From contig BQMF02000667.1 of the NCBI GenBank assembly GCA_027922465.2, positions 93,972 through 157,971 on the forward strand: a stretch of DNA of 64,000 nucleotides, read 5' to 3'. The translations under genes and the position numbers were made by a program. Below the pieces are notes generated by a model, which had not been told where the DNA came from, ran no database searches, and was given only the letters and a program-made list of their open reading frames with translations. Source of the stretch: Turritopsis dohrnii. Lineage: Eukaryota; Cnidaria; Hydrozoa; Anthoathecata; Oceaniidae. Shown here piece after piece: positions 23,321 through 34,887 of the stretch (positions are counted from its first letter, which is position 1; every line of letters begins with the position of its first letter).

Positions 23321-24572
23321 TTTTTATTTTTCACTACACGCCAAGGCAGCTTTGTTTACCACCCATTATCATTAAAGACTGTAAGAACAAAATTCCCACC
23401 TATTGCCCTTTGCTATGCGCCATCTTAACCAACAAATACAGCAGCCACTTCATCCATCGTGACATGAGGTTTTTTTTGTGTCTGTGTCAAAATCTACATT
23501 TTATGTTTCATAATCACCTCTTTCTCTTTTCACGATGAACTGAAATCTTACGACATTTTAATAATGACGTTAGATTAAAAAATAGTGCCGCCTCTGCGTA
23601 GCCTTATGTCAAATATGTAGGAACAACCGTTTAAAAAAAAGTTAAATATTTCACTCCCTAAGTTAGAAGTGGTATGCACAGCGCCGATTATGATAACTTT
23701 TTATTTCTATAAATGTTCAACACGGGTGTGAGCGATGCGTCGTTTTGAGAAATGCAACAGTAAAAAGTTTTTACACTGGATACTAGTTTATAACATAATC
23801 TTAAAAACAATGTTATATACTAGGTTACTACAACAATTTCAAACTCTTTGTTATAATTTATTAGCCATCTTTAACTAATTCATGCGCTATCAAGTAACAA
23901 AATTGTAAGAAAAACACCGAAAACAACAAAGCAAACGAACGAAAACCATCCAACTTTGAAAGCCTTTTTCAAGGGCAGGCCATTGTCCTGATGATTGAGA
24001 TTTAGCACAAACATAGATAAAGTATTAGTAAACTCACCTGCAATCAGGATTGTGATACAAATTTGTAGTTATTAAAATAACTGTTGTTGTTTTTAGTTAT
24101 TAATTTTTTTTCACAAATATGGCGGCCTTCCTTTTCGACTTTACTTCTTCTCCAAATGTGCTCGTTTTTTGCTGCTGTCTTTTCTCAACGTTCATTAGAT
24201 AAATTATCTTCCCGTTAGCCAATCATTAGCTAGATTTTACTCAGAGGAAAGCTCTGAAATTTACTTTGTAAAACCTATAATTTGTTGGCGCGTGTCCTAT
24301 GAGATTCGTTTTTTCTCAATCGGTTGCAGAGAATCGGAAAAAGGACTGGATCGAACACACACGCATAGCAGTCAGTTCGAGTTGCAATTTCTGTTCACCT
24401 AAAATATACGGTATCAGCCTAAATGATTGTACAGCCTAGTGTGTTTGGCAAAATGGCGGATCAAGCTGCTTTGCTGCGGTACATGTATTTCTTCTAGAAA
24501 GTTTTATATGGTGAATGGGAAATGTGAAATTATCAGTGCGCAATTATCAAATATTACGGTAACGTATTTTAA

Positions 24573-27478
24573 CTCTTTGGCACCCAAACGGGTCGTTAAC
24601 GACCCTGCAATAATAAATAAATCAATTACGGCCTTTACACTATAATCTAACCATAGAAACTATCCTGAATGTTGTTCAGATGTATAGCCTTTATTAAAAA
24701 GCCATTTTGACTTTTCAAAACAATCTAGAAGACAGTCTATGGTGCTTTATAAGTTGTTGAATGATGCTGACCTTGTGATGGCTGAAAAGGAAACTAAGCA
24801 GCATAGAAGAGTCACAGTTAATGATATTTTAGAGGCTGTTTGGAATGATTCATCTGATGAAAGTTGTGATAGTGAAGTGGGAGACTCTGACAATGAACCT
24901 GAAATAGAATTCTGCGAGGACAATTTGGTCTCGTTGGTGACTATTGGGGATGATCCATGTGACATGACCAGTAACATTTTTGATTTGGTAAGCACTACTG
25001 GTATTCTGTTTATTACACTGTAGTATACACAGGGTTGTACCTAGTTACCTGGTGGGTGGTGTGTAACTGTGTAACCTGAGTGACTCACTTAGATAGAAAT
25101 TCCTGTTCAACCAATTAGAGCCAGAGAGGTATTAGCTGGTAAGGATAGACACTCTATTTGATGATGTCCATTCGTACATCTGAAATTTGTTTTCATAGGA
25201 TAGTTGAAAGCAGCTGCACTTTTATGTTTATGTTTACCATTCTTACTCATCTAAATAAGCATAATTTTTTCAATTTAGGATCTATGTAATCCAGATGCAA
25301 ACCAGACCAATGATGACGACGTTCATGGTGCAGATGACAGTGAAGGCGATAGTGATAGTAGCTCTTCGAGTGATACCGGTACTGTGTCAGTTGCTCCAAA
25401 AGCCAAAGGGAAGCAAAAGAAGAGAAGTGTAACCAGAAAACCTGTAAGCAAGAAAGCAAGAAAACAATCTAAAAACTCTGGTACAAAAAGTAAAAAGAAC
25501 ATTGACGATCCTATTTGGAAGAATGTAACTGATGTCGAAACCATTGATTGTCGTCCATTCCTAGAAATTACCGGACCATCTCGAAATGCTCTTGGTACCG
25601 ATACAGCGTTTTCATCTCTCAATTTGTTTTTTACTGATGATTTATTTCAAACATTGGTTGATGAAACTAACCGGTATCGCCAACAATGCCAGAATGATAA
25701 ACCATCGCCAATGCATTGGTATGATGTTACCGTAGCTGAGATGAAAGCTTTTATCGGTATTACCATTGCCATGGGCATGTGTAGATTACCTGAGATCAGT
25801 GATTACTGGAGGAGTGATGGAATTTTCAATATGCCATGGTTTCCAACAATAATCAGCAAAACACGATTTACCCAAATTTACCGGTACCTACATCTTACTG
25901 ACAACAGTGCACCTCTCGATGAGAATAGTGGCTTGAACAAAAAGTTGCAAAAGCTTGGTGATGTTCCACAGAAGTTAAACCAAGCCTTCAAAACTGTATA
26001 CAGCCCAACAAGATGTCTTTCAATCGATGAGCAAATGGTTGGAACCAAAAGTAGAATAAGTTTCATCCAGTATATGCCGAAGAAGCCCAAGAAATTCGGC
26101 ATAAAGATCTGGGTTCTCAGCGAAGCTGGAACCGGCTATTGCCTCCAATTTCAAATTTATACTGGCAAAGCAGACACTGGTCAAGAAAATGGTCTTGCAC
26201 ATAGAGTGGTGTTTGACCTGCTGCAACCTTATTTGAATAAGTCGTTTTTCGTGTACTTCGATAACTTCTACACCAGTTACAAGCTAGTGAAAGACCTCTT
26301 GGATAAAGAGACATATTCTTGTGGTACATTGAGGTCTGATCGAGGTCGACTGCCTGCTGAATTTAAGGCTAAAATTGATAAAGGTGAAATGCTGTTTTTG
26401 AAGTCTTCAAATATATACACAGTTCACTGGAAGGATAAACGCGACGTTTACGCTATGTCATCAATCAAAGGTACCGGGAAGGAAGAAGTCACGCTAAAAG
26501 ATGGTCGTATCGTTGAAAAGCCTGTTCTGATCACTGATTACAACAAAAACATGAATGGAGTAGACAAATGTGACCAGTTGTTAAATTACTACTCCATTGG
26601 TAGAAAGTCAATCAAGTGGTGGAAAAGGGTGTTTTTCCGTATGCTAGAACTGTGCATCATCAACGGCATGGTTGTGTATTTTCACAATAACCCCGAGAAG
26701 AAAGCAAAGCGCAATTCTCATAAGAAGTTTCGTGCTGAGCTTGTGCATGAGTTGGTTAATGACTGGTTGGTTGTAAAACCTGAGTACACAGCAAGAGGCA
26801 GGAGACCTTCTTCAATTGATGTCAGGATGAAAGGGAAGCACTTCTCCAGTAGTCGTCACCCGGTTCGCAAAAGGTGTTGTGTTTGTGGCTATCAAAAAGG
26901 TCGGTCAGGCAAATACAAAGACACCAAGACGTCAAACTACTGTGAAAAGTGTGATAAATTCCTTTGCAAGTCTTGTTTTGAGACATACCACACTAAGAGT
27001 AACATTTAAATCATATTATTTGAGAATATTACACTACATTTGCTTAGGTTCATTTTCTAAAGATTTTACCATTATTTTCGTTGAAAACCAGTTGGATGAA
27101 AGTCGTCACAACTTAGGATGTTTTTATCATATTTTCAAAAATAATACCTCTATTTAGGTCTACTTGAACAGGAGACTCCGTTTATAGCTGCTTTGAAGAG
27201 TTTTAATGCTTATTTAAGGGAGTATTCGACACCTAAAGTCAGTTTCCATTTTCTACCCTATTTTTTTATCAAAAAGTGCCTAAGTCACGTGACCATACTC
27301 GCTGCCATCTTGATATTTTTTGAAAAAAATTTTTACAGATGTAAAGTACATTTATCTAGCTTTCAGAATATATATAGTTTTATGTAGTTATTTTGAGTAT
27401 ATCAACGGCCATTTAGCATTTCCTGAGAATCGTGTTTAAAAAGTCGAAACGCAAAAATTAAATTCGAGTGCCAAAGAG
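24573..27478 (+). mobile_element. piggyBac element, 2906 bp, TTAA duplication
   Basis: The ends are CTCTTTGGCAC at 24573 and its reverse complement GTGCCAAAGAG ending at 27478. TTAA flanks both (24569-24572 and 27479-27482), the invariant piggyBac target. A perfect 16-bp palindrome GGGTCGTTAACGACCC (24590-24605) lies just inside the left end and could be a transposase-binding or regulatory site. The single gene inside is open throughout, so this may be an autonomous copy. Confidence 0.93.
24739..27009 (+). CDS. piggyBac transposase, two exons, intact
   Basis: Exons 24739-24987 and 25279-27009 join in phase 0 (donor GTAAGC, acceptor CAATTTAG) to give 659 residues with no stop. A second Met at 24778 could be the true start. 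The N-terminus is acidic, followed by a basic nuclear-localisation-type stretch (KAKGKQKKRSVTRKPVSKKA). The DDE_Tnp_1_7 core has LSIDEQMVGTKSR (first Asp), FFVYFDNFYTSYKL (second Asp) and KNMNGVDKCDQLLNYYSIGR (third Asp). The C-terminus is a cysteine-rich zinc domain (RCCVCGYQKGR, YCEKCDKFLCKSCFETYH) that in piggyBac binds the element ends. The enzyme excises precisely and inserts at TTAA. All expected catalytic and zinc residues are present. Confidence 0.95.
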
Positions 27479-27482
27479 TTAA

Positions 27483-28411
27483 CTCTGCACTGGTTAAAGG
27501 TAAGTTCTTTTTTATATACTCTGGGAAGGTTGTGAATTACCCCCTACTCCCATCATACCCAAACCATTCATTTGCATTAATTATTGTGTTCCGTTCTTTC
27601 TCATATATTTTTGACTGATCGTGAATTACACTTGGTTTAACTGGTTTGGGTTGGTTGAAAGGATTTTTAGGGCTAGTTTCTTGGTTTGTTTGTTGGTGTG
27701 TGGTGCTTGATGTGATGTTGTGAAGAAGAGAAGAAAGAAGCAGAAGGAAAGCGTGTTTGTAATAACTGGCATAAAACTTACACGTCAACATTTTTCTAGT
27801 TGAGTTTTTGTATATCATATATCTAATCCATCCAATCTGTTGGTAAGATTGTTTTGTTGTTGTTTGTTGTTTGTTTGTTAAAATATGGTTGGCTGATGAA
27901 GTTTATATATGTTTTAACATTTTCTGTGTTTTTTCAGATTAATCATGGATGATTACTCTTCATTGCCTATTACTAATACCATTCATAGCACCATTACTGA
28001 TGATACTGACATAGGTTTGTTCCGAAACTGTCTATATAATAATAATGGTTTATTTCGGGCATATCCATATATTACAATGGCTCTTCATCATATAGTTCTA
28101 TATAGTTCTTATAAGACATTTACCCCATGTTTTTTAGCTTTTCAAATGTGATACTGCTTTTCTGACTTTGAATTATCATATTTTCTAGAGATGAATGACT
28201 TAATTACAAATATAAAAAGATGCATAGATGCTCACAATCTTGACGCAGCTTTGACATATGAACTACAAAAAACCTATTGGGCTAAAAGGGCTCACATGTT
28301 TTCTGCAGAAGATTCATTACTATCCTTATCTTCATCTGACACAATTGATGGAATTTTTTATAGTGCTGTACTGCGTATTACTATGGAGGACAGCAGAAGT
28401 GTTTATTTAGG
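27483..28411 (+). other. Candidate short upstream exons, host of the insertions
   Basis: Just right of the piggyBac, CTGGTTAAAG meets a consensus GTAAGT donor (27499). Two further exon-like blocks follow: 27945-28014 (start MDDYSSLPITNTIHS, ending CATAG before GTTTGT) and 28189-28411 (MNDLITNIKRCIDAH to SRSVYLG before GTATAT). The next block begins GACAATTTCC at 28589 after a TTTCGTAG acceptor and is split by the transposon at 28611. These may be 5' exons of the KDZ gene at 40755-45279, but phases between them do not all agree, so they are listed as candidates only. A shadow frame at 27537-27818 on the minus strand has no support. Confidence 0.35.
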
Positions 28412-28610
28412 TATATGATTATGCAGAAATATAAATTTAGTCATCCAAAGCTATTATTATCAATTGTTTACTTTCATTTATTTTATTTTGTACTGCACAC
28501 TTTACCTGACTTAACAATTATGACTAGCATTTTGGAATATATATATACTTGTGGAAACAACAACATTGACTGGTTTTAACATTTCGTAGGACAATTTCCG
28601 AAAAGACCTG

Positions 28611-28850
28611 TATGGTGGCCGAAAGCTGCCAAACGAAAAAAAATTTTTTTTTTAATTCTTATATTCATATTTCATTTTTTCAATTCAAAGTATTTTTGTT
28701 ATTTTTTGATATTATTTTCATTCATTTTTATTTCATTTTAAAAACATGTTCCAACTTTAAAAACAAACCAAATGAATAACACACATGGCCGAAGACAGCC
28801 AAAACGACAATCTGTCGTTTAGTTACCAGTCTTTTAGCGTGCAACGGCGT
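28611..28850 (+). repeat. Left terminal inverted repeat of the 6.5-kb element
   Basis: Pairs with 34888-35153. The outer 30 bases are nearly identical; an AT-rich middle has diverged in length; the inner part (GGCCGAAGAC, TTAGTTACCAGTC, TTTAGCG) is again conserved. Promoter signals of the transposase probably lie between this repeat and 28930. Confidence 0.8.
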
Positions 28851-28929
28851 GTGTTATTTACTTTGCCCATCGTGATTCTGTAAAATAAGCGCATTTAACG
28901 CATGCGTAATAACAATATTATGGGTTCAC

Positions 28930-30833
28930 GTGGTGGTTGCAGCAACAACATTGTCCTTTCAACCGACAACTCACTTGATTATGGCAAATGCTTTGATTAC
29001 TCCTTGGAATCAAAATTGTTCACTAAAAGCAGACTTACGCAAATATGTTGAGCAGAGTTTAACACGTGAAGAAATTTTGGATTTTATAAAGCGTGATTAT
29101 GGTAATTACAAATGGAGTATTAGGACGTTGGATAGGAGATTGAGAGAGTTTGAAATTTATTATTCTGATAAAACGCTATCTGTTAGTACCGTGGAAAATG
29201 CAGTTAAAGTTGAGCTGGAAGGCCCCGGTGCACTGCTGGGATACCGTGCAATGCAAAAGAAGCTGAGGCAGGTTTGGAAACTCAATGTGCCTCGAGATCT
29301 AGTACATGATGTCATGTATTGTGTTGACCCTGAAGCATTGAATGCTCGTGCCCCTGGAGCAAAAAAGAAGAAAAAGAAAGGCAATTTTACATCTCCGGGC
29401 CCAGACATGGTACATTCTCTGGATGGACATGATAAATTGATGGGATACCAGAACAGCACTTTTCCCATTGCCATTTATGGTATTGACACAGCGAGTCGTA
29501 AGTTGTTGTGGCTGAAAGTGTGGACATCTAACAGCAATCCTGAGCTACCTGCTAAATGGTACTTTCAGTACTTAAAGGATGAGAAAAAAATGGCTTCTAT
29601 GCTCCGACTAGACAAAGGCTCAGAAACTGGGATAATGGCAACCATGCATAGCTTCTTGCGACGAAAACATGGAGATATGGACCCAACAGAAACTGTTATA
29701 TTTGGACCGTCAACAGCGAATCAGGTAATTTAAATTTTCACCATAGATTTTTTATACTACACACAAACAAGTGATGTTTGCAAATAGGTGAAGATAAAAA
29801 ATAAGATCAACATACTGTGCAGAGGTTTTTGAGAGAAAAGCATATATACAATGATTTTCATGTAAGCATTAAAATGTCAGACATACAATCTGTTCAAATT
29901 TTAGATAGAACGCTGGTGGAAAGAACTGCATGAAAGGCTAGAAAAGTACTACAAGCATTCATTAAACTGGCTAAAAGATCATGGAATTTACAATCCATCA
30001 GAAGAGAGGGATAGGTGAGAGTTTGATAAGAAAATATGAAATAAACCACTGATGCCTGTGCTGTTCAAAAGCCGGATTAAATTTCAAATTTTCAATTTCG
30101 TAAAACTTACTTGAAGTTTGAATGTCATACATATTGTGAGCCTCTTTTCTATTTGAAATCACTTTAGGTCACTGATGGCATATTTGATGATACCTATCAT
30201 TCAACAAGAAGTCAATGTGTTTAAAGATACCATATGGAACACTCATCGTATACGTGCTCTAAAAGATGTGTTATTACCATCAGGAATTCCTAATCATATC
30301 TATGATTTTCCTGAGAAATATGGCATGGAACATTGTGGTAAGTCTTTCAGAACTTTCATTTAATTTTGTTGTTCATTACTGCATATATTTTATGCATGTG
30401 CAGTGGTGGTCTGAACAACATGGTTTCAACGAAATATTGATTTTTTCCCACAATTTCCTTTTTTGCAAATATTGATATAAATAAAGGTAGAAAAACTGAA
30501 AATTGTTTCTGGTACAGAGTGTGTATCATGAAATTGTGTTGTTTTTTTGTCAGAAGGGTGTGGCCACTTAGCATCTGCATGCAAAACGTCTAGAAAAAAA
30601 CACTCACTGAAATAGATATGCATTTTATTTTAGGTTGGGAAGTGAGCGATGAAGATTTGGATGAAGTAGAAGAGGTTTCCGGAATAACTGAAATAGACGA
30701 TGATTATTTGGTAGAAGAATTTCGGAAGAAGTGTGAGTCAATTTTGCCTGACCCATTAAGTGTTGTCCCAAAAGACTGCAAAGATGCTTTCACTTTTTTG
30801 AAAGAAGGATATTGTGGTTTGCCTTCCACGTGA
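28930..30833 (+). CDS. Integrase-type DDE transposase, four exons, intact
   Basis: Exons 28930-29724, 29905-30014, 30168-30337 and 30634-30833 join in phases 0, 2 and 1 to a 424-residue open frame; a Met at 28981 is an alternative start. The N-terminus (about 60-110) is a helix-turn-helix region (YGNYKWSIRTLDRRLREF). A conserved LGYRAMQKKLRQVW block precedes the catalytic core: MVHSLDGHDKLMGYQ (first Asp), IAIYGIDTASRKLLWLKV, MLRLDKGSETGIM (second Asp), and IERWWKELHERL (Glu, exon 2). The tail is acidic. This fold is the retroviral-integrase-like rve core used by IS3-type and related eukaryotic transposases. All four exons are free of stops, so the gene looks recently active. Confidence 0.85.
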
Positions 30834-31752
30834 TATGTTTACTTTAGCTTATATCACAACCGTTTTGTGTTTCAACCAGTATGAATTAATTTTTCTGAAC
30901 TCTTAGCTTGTTCACTACAAAATAGCTGTATAAAATAGCCATTTTTTTCGTAATTTTTCTTAACTAACTACTGTCACATTTTATTTGGTCCTTAATTTGA
31001 TTTGTATTTTGCTTGCAGCTTTTTTATCCTTGTGCAGAATACCACATGCAACATCTTATAAACATCATGTAATTCCAGCTAGTTGATAATTGTCAGATTA
31101 TCACTAAAATTTGTCAGACATTTTGTTTTATGTTTTGTTTTGATTTGGTAGCCACTTTATTTTGCTACCATCTTTGTTTACATTTTTTTGTAATTTCATG
31201 ATTTTTTACATGAGGCCATGCATGCTATTTAGCTGCACTCACTGTGATACCAGTCAGTTGACATCTGACTCTGGTCAGGTTAGGATGTCAAGTCAAGTTA
31301 AGCCTTTTATACCGCAATCACTTACTTGCTAACTTACAAACTTTATCAAGCTTGTTTTCAAAATGCTAGCTTTCAGCATTTGAATAACACTTCAAGTCAA
31401 ATTTGCAATCAAACTTCAATCACTTATCTAAACCTCAAGATTTTTTGTATGGCAGCTGGCAAGTCTTTCACCTTTGTTTTGTCTTTAGTTTTTAGGCCGG
31501 TCTTTTTTTTTGCAGTGTCATCACTTAGTTTTTGACTTAGATTTTTTTTATTGAACTTGGACTTTGTCATTTTTCTTTGATTATTTATTATTTCTAATAT
31601 TTATTACTTGTACTTTCAGTTTGAACCTATGTCAAGAGAGTTACAAACACTGCTTGGAATTTGTTTCACTGCCTCACACCCTCAATTAGACCACAATAAT
31701 CTGTGTTCATCCTCAAAAATAATTATTAATCATTCTTTTAGTGAAGTGAAAT

Positions 31753-33101
31753 ATGTCTGACAAAAATAACAAATTCATGCAATGGAAAGCTTTAAAAGCT
31801 GCTAACAAAGACAAAAGATGTGGTAAGACAAATATTGCTCATAAGAAAGTTGGAGAAAAGAGAGGGTATATTTGTGTTCAAAGACTAAGTAACAAAGTCA
31901 GTGGTAAGCAACAGAAATATCAAAGAATTGGAGCCACAGAATTTGTTCGATATCCATTTGAACATTTTAGTCTTGAAAACATTAAATGTTCATGTGAGAT
32001 GCATTTTGAAAAAAAATTAGGAAAGAAAGTCAAATGTGATGTATTGGCAAGTGAAAGGGGTCCATCTTGTTTTGAAGCTTCTCAGTTGCCAAATTTTCAG
32101 CTGATCAACATACGAATTCTTCCCACAACCTGTGATGTAGATGATTTTGAAGACCTTGATAATGCAAGTGTTGGGAATAGTGGTGAAGCATCTAATCGTT
32201 CTTTTTTAAAACCACTGAGTGTTTCAATAGGAACAGCAACAGTACCTCTGTCAATAAAACGTAAGCATAATCCCAATAATTATACAGTTACCAAAAGTCG
32301 TTTTGGAGGTTCAAAGAAAGTAGTGGCAGACAGTTTCAAGTTGACTCCATCTAAAATGCTAAAGCTTGGTCAATCTATTGGCACTGCGTTGGCTGCTGTT
32401 GATTTGAACTGCTTCGATATTGGTAAAATGCAGTGGAGTAGTTCAGTCAACAGAGTATTACTTTGACATGAAAAGTGAGGCTTTTGGAAAAGGTGCTTTT
32501 CGAGAAGCATATAAAGCAACCTCTGAACACCCACAATTTCAAAATAAGGAGTGGGTAATCAAACGCTATATCGATCCGCAGAATGACATTTTGGCAGTAG
32601 GAGAGTCTGTTTTTCATCATGCGCAGAAACAGGTTCAAGCGCACAAACTGGCTTGGAAAATTGCGGTAGATCTTGCAGATACAATTACTGATAAAGTTAG
32701 CTTTGGGCCTACACTAAAATTTAATGAAGTATATCTGGGAACATTAGAAGGAGAAACGGTAACAGTGGAGGAGTTTGTGGATGGAAATTTCAAGAAATAT
32801 ATTAATAATGATGGTAAGATCTTGATAGTTGAAGCCAATGACGACATTTCAAAAAAAGCGGAGTGCTACTCACATTTTTCTTACTGTGAAATCTGAAGGT
32901 GAACTGATAGTGCTGGATATTCAAGGGTGTGGTTATACCATGTTTGATCCGGAAGTTGCATCAAGTCTTCGTTTTTGTGAGGAAAACACCTTATTTTGTG
33001 TGGGTAATTTATACGAAAAGGCTATTGAGGAATTTTTAACAAGCCATATTTGTAACAAGTTTTGTAAATTGCTTAATTTGCCTCAGTGGATTGAAGAATG
33101 A
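31753..33101 (+). pseudogene. Alpha-kinase gene carried by the transposon
   Basis: The first frame (31753-32466) encodes a basic, cysteine-containing N-terminus of unknown family (MSDKNNKFMQWKALKAANKD). Frame 2 (from about 32450) enters an alpha-kinase domain: FGKGAFREAYKAT (nucleotide loop), EWVIKRYI (catalytic Lys), VTVEEFVDGNFKKYINNDG (hinge). After a shift near 32880 the third frame has ELIVLDIQGCGYTMFDPEV (catalytic Asp region) and SHICNKFCKLLNL, the zinc-binding end typical of TRPM7/MHCK/eEF2K-type kinases. So every hallmark is present but spread over three frames by two one-base shifts, both close to homopolymers. The gene might be live if these are sequence errors. Such kinases phosphorylate Ser/Thr in helical substrates; its role in a transposon is unknown. 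Confidence 0.8.
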
Positions 33102-33107
33102 CTTTCA

Positions 33108-33575
33108 AATTTTATCATACTATTATATTTGGTATTTGTTTCTGGAACCTAGAAAAGATCTTCAGTGCATGCTTCGATATTGAGCTTCTTATCTTCTTAT
33201 CTTCTTTTTTGCTTTAAAATGCAGTAGTGCTGAAATGCTGACGCGTAAAGTTTGAGTCAAGCTCATTATTGACAGGCAGTTCTTTAAATTAAGTTCACAA
33301 AAGTTATCCTTGAGTTTTTAAACTATCAGTTGTCATTTTGTAATTTTATCATACTATTATATTTGGTATTTGTTTCTGGAACCTAGAAAAGATCTTCAGT
33401 GCATGCTTCGATATTGAGCTTCTTATCTTCTTATCTTCTTTTTTGCTTTAAAATGCAGTAGTGCTGAAATGCTGACGCGTAAAGTTTGAGTCAAGCTCAT
33501 TATTGACAGGCAGTTCTTTAAATTAAGTTCACAAAAGTTATCCTTGAGTTTTTAAACTATCAGTTGTCATTTTGT
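33108..33575 (+). repeat. Perfect 234-bp tandem duplication
   Basis: 33108-33341 and 33342-33575 appear identical by eye, starting AATTTTATCATACTATTATA and ending CAGTTGTCATTTTGT. The unit lies just after the alpha-kinase stop, in its probable 3' untranslated region. Identity implies either a very recent duplication or an assembly artefact. Confidence 0.9.
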
Positions 33576-33581
33576 TATCTT

Positions 33582-33707
33582 CCCAGGCAAATTTGCTTAA
33601 AAAATCACTGTGGAGGAGTACATTTCAATAGAAAATCGCAAAAGGTTACACATTTCAATACAAATGCACTTCTTCACAGTGACTTTTTCACGATTTTGTT
33701 GTCTGGG
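33582..33707. mobile_element. MITE-like inverted-repeat element, family 1 copy B
   Basis: The left end CCCAGGCAAATTTG and right end GTTGTCTGGG are inverted repeats. They continue inward with ATCACTGTGGAGGAGTACATTTC against the reverse complement of GTGCATTTGTATTG-type sequence. It is related to the element at 14691-14820. It lies inside the 6.5-kb transposon, so it inserted later than that element formed. Confidence 0.7.
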
Positions 33708-34887
33708 TTATTTTATCTTATTTGTTCAGTTATTATTTTTGACGTTTTTCGTGATGAAACTAACATTTTAAAATGTACATAAACAATTTGATTTTTAAAC
33801 TAAAGTTATGTATATATATTTATATATTTATATTTAAAAGCATCTTGAAAGTATACTATGTCGTTGAATTGAATTGAAATGGATGGTGAAATTTTCCCAA
33901 AAAATGCAAGAGACCTCTCCCTACAATTACGCACTTGAGAGTATTTTCCCTACAAACTTCTTTTACAGTTCTTTAATAAACGACGTTCCTATCTTCTTTA
34001 TGAAATGAAAACATTACCATTTAATAGCAATTGTTATTTTCTAGTTGAATTGACCTTTCACCTCCTTAAATCAAAACAAGTTATCGCCTTCTTGACTGCA
34101 CCACAGAATTAAAGCACCGCACTTATTTATTAAGATCAATTAACTCGCGTTTAAGCGAGACAGCGACTCCTGAGGTGGTGTTTATTTGGGAAAGCAACTG
34201 AGTCTGTATCGTTTATGTAGTTTTTCGATTTTCGTGTTTAAGTTTCACCAGGACATATATCACATGTCTTAGAGAGTTCCTCAATTATCCTAATTGCAAG
34301 TAATAACTGAGTTCGGTAAACTTCCTCCGATAACCCGAACCTCTTTGTTCAATGAGAATGCAGAAACAGTTCCAGGGTTTCATTTTTCGGGTATGAGCAG
34401 CTGTACAGGATTTTTTTGTACAGCAGCAGCATAAGCAACCCAATATTCTTTTCATAAAAGAGCTGTACTCCTCTCGCTGCAGTAAACCAAAATTTGTCGA
34501 AGAAAATAACGCACCTTACTTTAAAGGAATTAAAAATGTTGTTAAGATGGACAAGAGGGCTGGCCCCGCTTGCCGATATCTCGACTATTTAACCCGGGAT
34601 CTCGGCAAGTGGGCTGAAAAATAATCCCATGTAAACAGTCACAGGCGATCCAGTCCGGCAAAAACGGGCTGGCTTTATTATAAATATGCAGCTTTTGATT
34701 CGCTAATCTTTTTAAACACCAGCATTTCGAAACAATAGAATTAAAATACAATCAACAAAGGCAAGAGGTTATCAGCCCGCGTCAAATTAACAGAGAAAAT
34801 TTCCAGCCCTACAACCGGGCTGTATCGGGTTTTACATATAAGCCCCTAACTAATTGTTATGTTATGATTATTGTGTTCAACAATACG
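33708..34887. other. Non-coding right arm of the 6.5-kb element
   Basis: No gene recognised. A GC-rich patch at 34548-34620 forms an imperfect hairpin (GCTTGCCGATATC against GATCTCGGCAAG). Related GGGCTG words occur at 34666 and 34816, suggesting another small degenerate element. Confidence 0.45.

Larger units (their letters stand above)
22110..24568. other. Gene-poor region with duplicated repeats
   Basis: No convincing gene. Holds the dispersed repeat at 22268-22392, a degenerate tandem duplication at 22597-23320, and a region near 23713-23790 resembling 50925-51085 (both contain GTAAAAAGTTTTTAC). The sequence AAAATGGCGG at 24450 could be the start of a first exon lying immediately left of the piggyBac insertion. 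Confidence 0.45.

Noticed and set aside
23209..23538. 109-codon plus-strand frame
   Set aside because: Overlaps one unit of a degenerate tandem duplication, and the other unit is not open in the same frame.
24427..24645. Frame running from host DNA into the piggyBac left end
   Set aside because: Crosses the TTAA boundary and the element's terminal repeat, so it is not one gene; only the host side may be exonic.
34548..34830. GC-rich GGGCTG hairpins as an RNA gene or CpG island
   Set aside because: Only short imperfect stems; no tRNA or known RNA pattern; more likely a degenerate small repeat.
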